From Seminavis robusta (taxonomy: Eukaryota > Bacillariophyta > Bacillariophyceae > Naviculales > Naviculaceae), in contig CAICTM010000076.1 of assembly GCA_903772945.1 (NCBI GenBank), positions 62,001 through 126,000 of the forward strand: 64,000 bases of DNA. The letters run 5' to 3'. The position numbers and the translations under genes were made by a program. Within the stretch, counting starts at the first letter, position 1, and the number at the start of each line of letters is the position of its first letter. The notes beneath the pieces were generated by a model that was not told where the DNA came from, did not search any database, and was given only the letters and a program-made list of their open reading frames with translations. This document shows, one piece after another, positions 1-9,060 of this stretch.

Positions 1-1
1 A

Positions 2-511
2 AACTCAACAACATCCAAGGTTTGCCAAGACGACGAAGCCAACATCTTATGCGTGGCCGTTACAAGGGCCAAGGAACATCTATTCCTCTGCGAACCTGCT
101 CAGACGTGCTTGGAGAAGCTGTCCCAAAAGTTCCGGGCTCACAATGTGGCACTCCCCTCTTATCGATGCATTCGCATCGAAGCAGACTCAGCGTGGAATA
201 CCTTCAAGTCCTCGAGACGCAAGATCAACTCGCTTGAAGATATCGAGTGGCCATCCCCTGATGATTCCAACATTTTGGCCCTCGATCAAGAGATGTCAGT
301 GTTGGCACAAAGAGCGTACCTGCGTGCTTTGCGGTTGAGGTATCACCCAGACGAGTTCTTCCCGGCGTTCGAGAGACGGATCGCCAGGAGCGCAGAGCTC
401 AAGAAGCAAATCATGGACAAACTGCGTGACCTTCTGGATGAAATCAAAAAGGCCTATCGGGCCCTTCAACCCGAAGCCCCAGGTCCTTTTCGCTTGCGTG
501 AGCAGCATTAA
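2..511 (+). CDS. UvrD/Rep-like superfamily 1 helicase, C-terminal fragment with HPD-type helical tail
   Basis: The frame is open from the left edge, so only the C-terminus of the gene is present. Near its start it reads NILCVAVTRAKEHLFL, the form of helicase motif VI in UvrD/Rep/PcrA-like superfamily 1 DNA helicases, where the Arg contacts the ATP gamma-phosphate. About 90 residues later comes a charged helical stretch with RYHPDEFFPAF followed by heptad-like helices ending KKAYRAL. This resembles the J-domain-like R-(W/Y)-HPD-x-F segment seen in some eukaryotic proteins. A DNA repair or unwinding role is inferred from the motif only. The true start lies outside the window. The ORF ends in TAA at 509-511. 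The helicase call is fairly safe; the meaning of the tail is not known. Confidence 0.7.
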   Translation, partial: NSTTSKVCQDDEANILCVAVTRAKEHLFLCEPAQTCLEKLSQKFRAHNVALPSYRCIRIEADSAWNTFKSSRRKINSLEDIEWPSPDDSNILALDQEMSVLAQRAYLRALRLRYHPDEFFPAFERRIARSAELKKQIMDKLRDLLDEIKKAYRALQPEAPGPFRLREQH

Positions 512-867
512 GGATGATATTCTTCCATTGCGCTATCCTGTTCACTTGTGCCGGCGTGGCATCGGAAGTCAAGTTCGAGTCGATCATATTCATGTCGGAC
601 AAGAGGGACACACGAATTCAATCCCTGAGCCATTTGAAGTATACGTCAGTGCCAACAGCAAACTCAACAATGTGATTGCCGAGCGTAATGTCCAAGACTG
701 CCTTGAGACGCAACGCACTCAGGGTTAGAGATAGCTTCTTGAGACGGCGATGGAAGCATTGGGTCGAGATCGATTGGCCCCGTTGGCAAGAAGACGTATC
801 GTGTCGTGTACCGCAAAGCCATGGGTTTCCCAAAACAGCAATTGGCCCAAACCCACGCAAACTCCAC
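512..867. other. Intergenic, nothing recognised
   Basis: This 356-bp gap lies between two convergent genes. The reading frames here are short and have no family resemblance. It should hold both 3' UTRs. Confidence 0.5.
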
Positions 868-2088
868 TCAATTCCTCAGCGGTTGCCAATCAAAACAATC
901 GTCGTCAGGATGCTGATTGCTGCTGTTGTAATGAACACTTTGCAGAACCAGTCCATGGGCTGGAGCACACGTGGTAAATTCGTTATTGGATGTACAGTCA
1001 TGTTCCTCCAAAGCTTTTTCTAGATCTTGCAACGTTTTCTTGTGGAGTCCAATGTCGACAATGGCACCCACTAGGAATCGTACCATTTTGTAGAGGAATC
1101 GATCCCCCGTGACAGTGACGGTAATCGTTGGCGCCGATGGAAACGGTATTGTGGTGGTGGTGTCTTGTGGTTGCACGGAAATGGAATGAAGGGTGCAAAT
1201 GGGAGATGCCGTTTGTCGTTTTTCCTTGTCCGTTTTCCCTCGTGGAGCCCCTTGAAAAGAGGCAAAATTGTGTGTCCTCTGGAATTGACGACAGGCTTGT
1301 TGGGCCAGTTCCAGATCAAACTGCTGGTCCGAAGGAGCAGGACAGTGCCAGACCCATCTGTTGGTTGTAGGATCAGGGATTGTGCCTCTTGAAACAATTG
1401 AAAACGTGTAGATGTATGTCTTGGAAAAGGCCGAGACGGAAGGATGAAAGATCATGTTGGCGTCAGTGCTTGGTTTCGGAGCAATCCCAGCAATTCTGAG
1501 ATCAGGCGGTAGCATTCGATTGAGAGCAAAGGCTAGTCGACTGAAGTCTCCCTTCATGGGTAATGGCAAATAAGGATCGCTTGTACTATCTATAGTAGTA
1601 GAACGTGTATCGTTGTTGCAGTTGATTCCATAGAACATGGCAATGGCCCCCGTGGCATGAACTCCCTTGTCAGTTCTGGAAGATCCTTCTACGACGATTT
1701 GTGCCGGATCGACATTGCCGTAGACTTTGGCGAGTTGTTGACGTAATACCCCTTGCACGGATCGTATTCTTCCCACGGGTGCCTGCAGCTTGCTTTTGCG
1801 GCGTTTGCGACGTAAGCTGGAAGACCCGGCCACCCGCTTGAGATTGGTATCTTTATCATTGGCAGCACTCCAGCCATAAAAACGAGATCCATCGTAGCTC
1901 AGACGGAGAATGGCACTGTGCGAACTTGGTGGGTTCACAAGATACGCGTCCTTACCAGAGATTGTACCAGTGCCAGTAGTGGTACGGGTAGAGGACAACG
2001 CGGAGCTAAAGATGTTCCGATAATCCAGGAAAGGAGCAACCAAAAGCCACAAAAAGAAAACGGAAGAAAAACGACAGCAGCGAAACAT
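868..2088 (-). CDS. TruA-family tRNA pseudouridine synthase
   Basis: This 406-residue protein belongs to the TruA/PUS1-3 family, which isomerises uridine to pseudouridine in tRNA. The first family block is LRLSYDGSRFYGW (about 61-73). The catalytic block is EGSSRTDKGVHATG, with the nucleophilic Asp at about residue 140. Later come FSKTYIYTF, the HNFASFQGA block and the closing GDRFLYKMVRFLVGAIVDIG block. A basic insertion RRKRRKSK lies between the first two blocks. The N-terminus MFRCCRFSSVFFLWLLVAPF is hydrophobic with basic residues, so an organelle or secretory-route leader is possible; the destination is not clear. All core blocks are present in one exon, so the gene looks intact. Which tRNA position it modifies cannot be told from sequence. 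Confidence 0.9.
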   Translation of the reverse strand: MFRCCRFSSVFFLWLLVAPFLDYRNIFSSALSSTRTTTGTGTISGKDAYLVNPPSSHSAILRLSYDGSRFYGWSAANDKDTNLKRVAGSSSLRRKRRKSKLQAPVGRIRSVQGVLRQQLAKVYGNVDPAQIVVEGSSRTDKGVHATGAIAMFYGINCNNDTRSTTIDSTSDPYLPLPMKGDFSRLAFALNRMLPPDLRIAGIAPKPSTDANMIFHPSVSAFSKTYIYTFSIVSRGTIPDPTTNRWVWHCPAPSDQQFDLELAQQACRQFQRTHNFASFQGAPRGKTDKEKRQTASPICTLHSISVQPQDTTTTIPFPSAPTITVTVTGDRFLYKMVRFLVGAIVDIGLHKKTLQDLEKALEEHDCTSNNEFTTCAPAHGLVLQSVHYNSSNQHPDDDCFDWQPLRN

Positions 2089-2896
2089 TCTCTTTCTCCG
2101 TATTCAGTCCTGGACCAGGTCTGTCTGCGGTACTAGCTAGAATGAATCATCTACTAGCTAGCTACTATCATACCGGTAGCTTGCTTCGGTGCCAAGAGAT
2201 CGAGACAGTTTTTGTGGTTGTCGGTCTTCCAACTTTCATCATCAAAGATCTTGTCTGTAATAAGCCAGTTAGTTCAGTTTGCATTTCCCAGCCTCCACCG
2301 TGTCTTTTGCTTCCGACTCGACCGTCACTCGGTGTCTTTTGCTTCCGACTCGGTTCCAACTTGAATTGGGAGCAGTCACGATTCTATTTTAGTCCCACGA
2401 AAGCGACGCAGCGTCGCGACGCAGTGACGCAGCGACGTCGCAGCGACGTCGCTGCGTCGTTTGTGCGGGACTCGACTCCAATTAAAATAAACCCTTTTTA
2501 TTTTTTGAATTGAAAAAAAATGAGTTGCCTGCGTTCTGACAAAAGTAGTATGCATAGAGTAGACTAGTCTAGATCACAATTCGCCGACCATTCATCGGTG
2601 AGCCAAACACTGGTAACCCTGCGAGAGATTCGATTCATTCAATCGTATTGGACTTCTTGCCACCGACGTAATACTGACTTCTTCCTTATCGGATACTAGC
2701 TGGCTTTGATCTGCCTTACTCGTTTTGCTGGATCTTCTGCAGTCTACAGCCATCCGTATCGGTAGATGCAGCTTGAGCCGAGGACAACCCCAACATTAGT
2801 CTACCTACCGGTACAAGTACAATATGCACGACTGGAACCTCATTTTGTTGCACACACAATGAGGTACGACACCTGGTACATCCAAGCAATGGGACG
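2089..2896. other. Divergent intergenic region with direct and inverted repeats
   Basis: The region separates divergent genes and should carry both promoters. It has a 21-bp direct repeat (gtgtcttttgcttccgactcg) at 2300-2320 and 2332-2352, with a period of 32 bp. It also holds the inverted repeat listed separately at 2362-2482. No coding frame is convincing. Confidence 0.6.
2362..2482. repeat. Long imperfect hairpin built of GACGCAGCG/CGTCGCTGC words
   Basis: Arms 2391-2413 and 2450-2472 are inverted copies matching at about 19 of 23 positions, from agtcccac on the left to gcgggact on the right. A weaker gapped extension pairs gaattgggagcagtc on the left with gactccaatt on the right. The 36-bp centre is made of overlapping GCGACGTCGC palindromes. 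A folded mini-element or a strong hairpin in a promoter region are both possible. I see no certain target duplication. Confidence 0.5.
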
Positions 2897-3700
2897 ATGG
2901 AGAATAGTAATGACAACATGCCTTTCTGCAACAACAACGACGAGTTTGACAGCACCATCAATAATCACCCACTCGGAATCGTCATGGATATAGATGGCAC
3001 ATTGATTCGCGAAAGCCGTCATCTGACGGGCATTCGCATCCGACCACACGTCGTAGAGTTTCTGGTTTGGTGCCGGCAACAAGGGCACCGTCTGGCACTT
3101 TGGACGGCTGGTGACAAGACATGGGCAGACCGAGTGCTGAGAAAACTCTGTCCTCTTGTACAAGAAGGACTTGGAAACGGAGGAGTCCATGATGATTGCC
3201 CACATGGTTGCAGGTTGACGTTTGACTTTTGCTGGGGAGGAGATCGAATGCGCCAAGAACGGCCACTCGGCTACGGTGAGATACTCAAAAGGAAACAGCA
3301 AATAAGCCGGGGCGTTATCCCCAAGAATCAATGCCATTGGTGTGAATTCTACAAAGATAATTGTAGGGCTTGTCAGTGCTACATCGATCCCAACCAGTGT
3401 TTTTGCCGAGGTTCCAAAGATCTTCGGAAAGTGTGGTACAATCAAGACGAGGAAACACTCCAGTTTCACAGGGAGCGAACGTTGCTGGTGGAGAATATGC
3501 CTCAGAACTGCCGCTATAATTATGGAAATGCCATCTATGTGCCAACGTATCGCGGAAGTGCAGAGGACAGTGTGTTTGCAGCGCTCCAAGTGTACATTGC
3601 TCAAGTCCTTGAACAATACACGGACGTTCGGTATGTCTGTAAGTGCCATCATCCCAAAGGGGCTCATGCCTGCTTGGAACAAAGCTGGTGGAATAAGTAG
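2897..3700 (+). CDS. FCP1/NIF-type HAD phosphatase with cysteine-rich insertion
   Basis: This 267-residue protein is of the NLI-interacting-factor / FCP1 class of HAD phosphatases. The signature is MDIDGTLI (about 30-37). The first Asp is the phospho-acceptor and the second the general acid, as in DxDGTL of RNA polymerase II CTD and Dullard-type phosphatases. The next blocks also fit: RPHVVEFL then LALWTAGDKTWADRVL, and later KDLRKVW with TLLVENMPQNC before YGNAIYVPTY. A Cys/His-rich segment (CHWCEFYKDNCRACQCYIDP, about 146-165) sits between the halves and could bind metal. The peptide substrate is unknown. It is an intact single exon ending in TAG. Confidence 0.8.
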   Translation: MENSNDNMPFCNNNDEFDSTINNHPLGIVMDIDGTLIRESRHLTGIRIRPHVVEFLVWCRQQGHRLALWTAGDKTWADRVLRKLCPLVQEGLGNGGVHDDCPHGCRLTFDFCWGGDRMRQERPLGYGEILKRKQQISRGVIPKNQCHWCEFYKDNCRACQCYIDPNQCFCRGSKDLRKVWYNQDEETLQFHRERTLLVENMPQNCRYNYGNAIYVPTYRGSAEDSVFAALQVYIAQVLEQYTDVRYVCKCHHPKGAHACLEQSWWNK

Positions 3701-4319
3701 CGGCCCTCAAGTGTCCAATCAACAACTAAAGTTGGGGTCAACTAATACATGTAGCCTCAGCCAGCTAGGCAGTTTCCAGCAACGCATGGCACCAGCTAGA
3801 GGGAACTTTACAGCTGGTTTTGCAACCTTCCGATCAGAAACTAGTCTAATGCTCGTCTAATGATTCAACCTGGGTAGACTTACTTGAGAGGAGCAGCGCA
3901 GGCACCGCAGGCACCACAGGAATCGGTATGGATTTCCGTGGGCTTTGCTTGGCATCCTGCTTGTGGTCTGCAATTTTGTCCCAGATAGCCGCCAGCCAGG
4001 AACACAGATAGGTATGCACGGTATAGTTTGGCTCTTTCAGACCTAGCCATCTACCGGTCAGTATCATAATAGGAGCATTACTATTGCACAGCATAGAAAG
4101 TGGTACCGGTGGCCAGGAGAATCGTATCTGATATTTTTGTCTCTTGAGTGGTGTGTTTTGCCAGTCCGCGGGATGGCCCACGCACCCAGCATCCTTCCCG
4201 TACCAGTACAAAAGAGCCTTTGGTCATTGTGTCTCGCCACTGTCTTTTTCAGAAAGCCGGTCGAAAAAGTCTTAGTATAAATGTCGTTCTGTGGGAATGT
4301 CTCCTTCTTTGTGACGTAT
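3701..4319. other. Intergenic, no supported gene
   Basis: The only long frame here (minus strand, 3846-4211) has no domain and an unusual composition, so I leave it out. The region leads into the repeat array at 4320. Confidence 0.5.
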
Positions 4320-4617
4320 AAAGTCCCCGACTTTAACCACGATTAACGCACAAAGTCCCCGACTTTAACCACGATTAACGCACAAAGTCCCCGACTTTAA
4401 TCACGATTAACGCACAAAAACCTCTACTTTGTGCACGACTGACGAATAAAGTCCTCTACTTTGTGCACAAAGTCCTCTACTTTGTGCACGATTAACGCAC
4501 AAAGTCCCCGACTTTGTGCACGACTCACGCATAAAGTCCTCTACTTTGTGCACAAAGTACCGGACTTTGTGCACAATTAACGCACAAAGTCCCCGACTTT
4601 TTGAACGACTGACGCAT
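4320..4617. repeat. Ten-unit tandem array with an AAAGTC-nnn-GACTTT dyad
   Basis: Ten units run without a break: eight of 32 bp and two of 21 bp (units 5 and 8), totalling 298 bp. Each unit starts with an aaagtccccgacttt-like 15-mer. In its exact form this is an inverted repeat with 6-bp arms and a 3-bp centre. The 32-bp units continue with a variable linker and a cgattaacgcac-like end; the 21-bp units stop after gtgcac. The first three units carry taaccacgattaacgcac; later units carry the gtgcac palindrome. It may be a minisatellite or a cluster of protein-binding dyads. Confidence 0.85.
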
Positions 4618-5188
4618 AGAACCGACTAATAGCTACAATCCACTAAATAAATCTTACATTGAAGAGTCTCAATAGCTGTCTCAACAGTTACGGCGTCTTG
4701 ATCAGCGCTTGAGAAGCTTCTCGAGTGGTAAATAAATATTGCACTGGCATGGCTGTACTGTATAAAAATATAACCAGTGAGAAAGATCTCCCTGGACAGC
4801 AAGCAGGATCGAATCCTGTCATTCGCCGGTGTTCCCTATGAATTTCAACATGGCAGGATCCTTCTAGATAGTTCTTTCAGTACTAGTCACACGTAGGTTC
4901 TACGTGTGCAAGTGGGACAAGCCGCCAGCAGAGCCGTTTCCGGAATGTCGCCAATGATGTAAGCACGAAACCTGACTGAAGTAAATAGCTCGTGCTAAAA
5001 CCAGTCGATTGGCTTGACCGTTTCTTTAGGGATCCGTTGGAGGGAGGTTGGTTTCCCAGGATTACTAACTTTCAAAGCGTCACACAAGTAACATCTCCAC
5101 TCCCAAGTGAACTGTAACACTTCTCTTCTCATTCATCCAAACCTCGCAAACTCCAACACATCAATACAACTCAACAAATACATTAAAA
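4618..5188. other. Intergenic, upstream of the glycine-zipper protein
   Basis: No coding frame is seen. The last 80 bases are AC-rich, as expected of a 5' UTR before the ATG at 5189. Confidence 0.5.
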
Positions 5189-5806
5189 ATGACCTCGACA
5201 CTAGCATCCTCTGATCTTCCCTCTCTAGCTGCCTCGTTAGTTTCCATGAACGGCGTCGGTAGTGGTGTTACTATTACTAGTAGTATTAACCAGCATCATC
5301 ATGGAGATGACGAAGACGCCGTTTCGGTGATTAGCACGACTTGTTCTTCCGTGGATGGCGATGATCAGCACTCGGTCATGACGGATCGCAGTCAACGCAG
5401 CGGTAGTAAGAAACGCGCCATTTGGAAAGACAAGGGCGGCCAAGCACGATATACCCTTCACGATGAAAATCGAAAACACAATGACAAAGACGGCAAGCCG
5501 GGAATCAAACCCAAAAATGCCGTGGCGGCGGCGGCTGTCACAGCGGGTGTCGTCACTGGTGGAGTCGTCGGAGCCGTCTTGCTAGGTCCTGTGGGGCTAG
5601 TGGTCGGTGGAGTTGGTGGTGTGGGATCGGCCGCATCGGCATTGGTCACCCAACGACGACTGGCATTTCAGCGACGACGACAACGTGCCCAAGAAGAACG
5701 ACAAGATGCCCAACGATCCACTTCACCCGTTCCAGAACCTCCTTGCCGTTCCTTTTCCGGTCATACCGATGCTTCTCTAGTCCATGACACAAAGGCTAGT
5801 TTTTGA
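5189..5806 (+). CDS. Hypothetical protein with a glycine-zipper membrane segment
   Basis: This is a single exon of 205 residues. The first 100 residues are Ser/Asp/His-rich and hydrophilic. They are followed at about 112-152 by a long Ala/Gly/Val stretch (AVAAAAVTAGVVTGGVVGAV and then LLGPVGLVVGGVGGVG) with Gly spaced every three to four residues, a glycine-zipper pattern typical of tightly packed membrane helices or membrane-inserting peptides. A basic segment follows (QRRRQRAQEERQ), and then a Ser/Pro-rich tail. I recognise no named family. The start is preceded by an A-rich leader (cattaaaaATG) and no upstream in-frame ATG is needed. Function unknown; membrane association is inferred from composition. 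Confidence 0.65.
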   Translation: MTSTLASSDLPSLAASLVSMNGVGSGVTITSSINQHHHGDDEDAVSVISTTCSSVDGDDQHSVMTDRSQRSGSKKRAIWKDKGGQARYTLHDENRKHNDKDGKPGIKPKNAVAAAAVTAGVVTGGVVGAVLLGPVGLVVGGVGGVGSAASALVTQRRLAFQRRRQRAQEERQDAQRSTSPVPEPPCRSFSGHTDASLVHDTKASF

Positions 5807-6762
5807 AGCCTCACACCAAGCAAACTATCAAGAACCTATACTAGTAAAACTATACCAATAAGCTCCTCCTCCGTAACACTAGCATCCAACCCTCCAATGG
5901 CACAATCATTATCTAACTAGCTAGCTAGCTACCAATCTAGATTCGATTCATTAGGTTCCCCATGGTTTCGTTGCATTTTGGCGCTACCCTTTGGTCCAAC
6001 CAACCGTATAAGGCCAAAATCGGCGGAACCCTGTCTATCCGGTAAGCCATCGCCTTTCAAAACAAGCTCAACCTGTCCATGAAAAAAAAAATCCCTCCCC
6101 CCAACATCGTTTGACCAACCAAAGCAAAACTAAAAGCAAACAGGTAAGATAGCTTCCGTATATGCATAGCTTCTGCTAGCTAGCAACCAAAAAGGCTGTC
6201 TGGAGCTTGCTTTCTTTCATGAAAGGAAAAAATCATCACCCTCGCTATTCCGTGGGATTGAGTTGGTTGCTGCCAAAGACTTGAAGATGTCATGGTAGAC
6301 GGATATATTAGCTACCGGGAGAGCAGGAGTAGAGGCGGAGTAAACTAGATCTACAAGACTTCTCCGAATACTTCGAAGATGCGAACCGTTTCGCGTGGGA
6401 TTCTTTCTGGCAAAACCGCACGAGCCAGAGTCCCATCATGTATGTTCGGGCAATCCATCCAATGCACTCTGGGATACCGGTAGCCAGCTATTATAGCAAA
6501 TGCAACTTTTTCGTGCTCATTCAAACTATGTAAATCATTCTTTATTCTGAAGTGTAACTAGAGATAGTATCTATCTAGTAGCTAGAGATGGATGTGTGTG
6601 TGGAACCACATCCCAAGCTAGCAAGCACTTCAAAATGGGGATTCTGTTTCGTTTAGACGCGGAGATAGAAAAAAGTATATGCTGGCCATCCGCCAATCCA
6701 AACAAAATAAATATAGACAAAGTAACCTGCCTCTTGAGAAAGGAAGGAACCTGAAACATAAT
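5807..6762. other. Convergent intergenic region, nothing recognised
   Basis: There are short AT-rich and CTAGCTAG-rich stretches only. It lies between two convergent genes and should hold their 3' ends. Confidence 0.5.
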
Positions 6763-7378
6763 CTACTTCTTGAGGGAGGCCACAGAAGGTTCATGGATCG
6801 AGGCGGTGGTAAATCCCATTTCTTGTAATTGTCGGTCTCCAAATCCTTGACTTCTCAGGTCCTTCACAAGAGACCGTTCTGTCTCCAGTTGCTACATACA
6901 CAAAGAAAAATAGGTAGAAACAGGAAAGAACGGAAGGAAAGATAAGGGATGAGAGAACTTCACATGGAAAGATAAAAACCAGGGGTATATACCCATATTT
7001 TTCCTTCAGTTCACCAGGGTAGCTCTACTAGTACCGTAGTGCTAACTAATTAAGACTCACCTGTCTCTCTCGACTGATTTCGAATAGCAGAGGCATGAAT
7101 GTGACCATGGCCGTGGTGGCAAAGTAGAATCCTAGCGTTCCTCCCGTCTTGGCGGCCCACATGGAATACGCAAACACATAGCCACCACCCGTTTTGCCCA
7201 ATGTTTCCAGAGAGTTGTACGCTTTTTGGAAAAAGCCCTTGAGGCCTCCGCTGCTTTTACTGCTGCCGTCCACCATGGTGCTTCGATGCTTGTGTTGCTT
7301 GTTTTTCTGCTGGAATGCTGAGAGAAGACGACGGTTTGTTCGTGTTGGATGCTTTCGATTGGTGGTTCTGGCAGCCAC
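6763..7378 (-). CDS. TOM22: TOM22-like mitochondrial import receptor subunit, two exons
   Basis: Exon 1 is 7061-7378 and exon 2 is 6763-6891. The 169-bp intron has a CAG/GTGAGT donor and a TGTATGTAG acceptor and is in phase 0; the joined frame encodes 148 residues. Residues about 64-96 form a single tail-proximal membrane helix ending MVTFMPLLFEISRERQQLE. The Pro near the end of the helix followed by an acidic-basic tail matches TOM22 (plant TOM9), in which the helix ends in PLIIE or PVVFE and runs into a Q/E-rich C-terminus. TOM22 anchors the TOM complex in the outer mitochondrial membrane and receives preproteins. The second Met (7276, MVDGSSKSSGG) may be the true start, giving 114 residues, closer to plant TOM9. 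The first 34 residues are basic. The family call rests on the helix pattern. Confidence 0.65.
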
Positions 7379-8124
7379 TGTGTGAGGGAACTTGTGCGTC
7401 CTAATTAATCAATGTCCGATGTTACGAAATCGGTTTATTTCGCTCTGACCGAATGTTAATCCGAAATCTTTCCCTCCAGATCTTCTTTTAAATTGCCCTG
7501 CGAATAAGAAACATACCCATGCGTGGAAGACAAGACCATGCAGTCTCTCCGAGTGGGGGGGAGTGCAGCAAGATCCAGAGTTGGCTGCCAACTTGACTCT
7601 CCGTGCAGTTCGATGTGGGCACCCACCCAGAGAAGCAACCCAATGGGTCTCCATTTTCCTTTGAATGGTGCATGGGGTGGGAGGAAAGATCTTGAAGCAA
7701 AACCTTTTTGCAGTGGGAACCACTCCACGTTTCTTATTGAGGGGATCTACAGAGGAATTCGAAGAAAGTACCATAACATAATGCCTTCGAAGCATTGAAG
7801 TTGGTTTTTGCAAATTCAACAATCAAGCCGGAGTGGTCTTTTCGGACTCTACAGATGTCCTTGTACAACAATCGCCTGGATACGTTGTGGAGACTCATCT
7901 TTGGACCGGACTGCAGCCTTTATGTGATGTATGACTGATCTCACTGGTTTATTGCTTGGGAAGCCTATCCATTCATGGATCCGGATCCGAGAATGGTGCA
8001 TGTCATGCATGTGACTCTACCATGGAGCAAGAAAAAGCGGCCACAACAGATAAAGGGATCACAAATGGGAATGGTCTTCTGTCAACACGTGCTCTGCCCT
8101 ATTGTGTAGTACTGGAAAAAGAAG
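7379..8124. other. Divergent intergenic region
   Basis: Several overlapping short frames exist on both strands, none with family resemblance. The right part (7956-8168, plus) could include unrecognised upstream exon sequence of the next gene, but I see no splice pair to prove it. Confidence 0.4.
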
Positions 8125-8892
8125 ATGAAACTTGTGCCGCTTCTTGCCATCCAGCGTGGCTTCTATGAAATGCCTAAAGAATTTCGCTTTCAAGCCTATT
8201 TGGATACCATGCTGGTGGATCTGATAGATATTCGATACCCACTGGGCAACATGAATCCCATGGCCAAAGCACACGTTCCTGCCCTTTTAGATGAGTTGCT
8301 GGGTCAGAATGTCGAAGAGGCTGCTCAGGAATCTTTGGACAAGGTGCTGGCTTCGTATCCTCCAGACCTGTTTGCAAATTTGTCCGTGGGACTGGTCATG
8401 GCGGACGATGCTCAAGGCGGATGGACGGACCGTCTGGATGTAGCTTTCAAGAACGCTTTCCGAAACCAATCTTTACTGAAGAGAGGATGGATTGAAGCTA
8501 TCTTGTGGTCTAGTGATAATGATCCTGACCAACTGAAATCCTTGGCTCAATCTTCCGTGGAACTGGCCACGCACAGAGTAGCCTACATGCTCCAAAAAGG
8601 CAAGGCTTGTATTACGCTGGGAGACATGCTGGATCAAGAAGCTTGGGTATACGAAAAAGGCTCACACCATCCTGACACCGACATCAAACCAGATCAAGAA
8701 ACAGTACAATCTTGCTTGGACATTTTGAAACAAAACCAAGAGGCTTCCATTGATAATGATTACCCCACCGTTGTGGCTTCGTTTTATGGCGATGAAGCAG
8801 CACAAGCTCGTGGATACCCTGGCATAGGAATGGACTTGAGTGGTCTAGATATCTGTCGTCTTGGACTCTGGGGATGTCCCGCTGCCAATTGA
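8125..8892 (+). CDS. Conserved-looking cytosolic protein of unknown function
   Basis: This single-exon protein has 255 residues and a balanced globular composition, no signal peptide and no membrane helix. Notable segments are RGFYEMPKEFRFQAYLDTM (about 11-29), the Pro-Met stretch NMNPMAKAHVPALLDELL (about 43-60), GLVMADDAQGGWTDRLDVAF (about 89-108) and LLKRGWIEAILW followed by ACITLGDMLDQEAWVYE. The regular spacing of aromatic and Gly-Gly-Trp motifs looks like an enzyme fold, but I cannot name the family. An in-frame TAG at 8107-8109, five codons before the ATG, fixes the start unless an upstream exon exists. Confidence 0.65.
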   Translation: MKLVPLLAIQRGFYEMPKEFRFQAYLDTMLVDLIDIRYPLGNMNPMAKAHVPALLDELLGQNVEEAAQESLDKVLASYPPDLFANLSVGLVMADDAQGGWTDRLDVAFKNAFRNQSLLKRGWIEAILWSSDNDPDQLKSLAQSSVELATHRVAYMLQKGKACITLGDMLDQEAWVYEKGSHHPDTDIKPDQETVQSCLDILKQNQEASIDNDYPTVVASFYGDEAAQARGYPGIGMDLSGLDICRLGLWGCPAAN

Positions 8893-9060
8893 CGTCCAAT
8901 TGTACTTGCTTCTGTGGCCGAGATGCTCCAGGCTCAGCGCCATCATTGATATCATATCTCAGTCATTGATTTCTCTCTCTGACTCTCATTAGTCTATATA
9001 GTATCTTTTTTTCAACAAACTCAAAAAAGATCTAACACAGAAAAATTGTCTATCATCTAA

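Noticed and set aside
2840-3682. Minus-strand frame of 280 codons
   Set aside because: Antisense to the FCP1/NIF-type phosphatase, whose catalytic motifs are on the plus strand.
3846-4211. Minus-strand frame of 121 codons
   Set aside because: No domain, no conserved-looking motif, and much of it runs through spacer words such as taccggt.
4320-4617. Regular repeats suggesting a CRISPR array
   Set aside because: The units are directly abutting with no unique spacers, and the surroundings are eukaryotic with introns and no cas genes.
4806-4826. ggatcgaatcctgtc resembles a tRNA T-arm
   Set aside because: The stem-loop closes on a 3-5-base loop and there is no matching D-arm, anticodon arm or acceptor stem around it.
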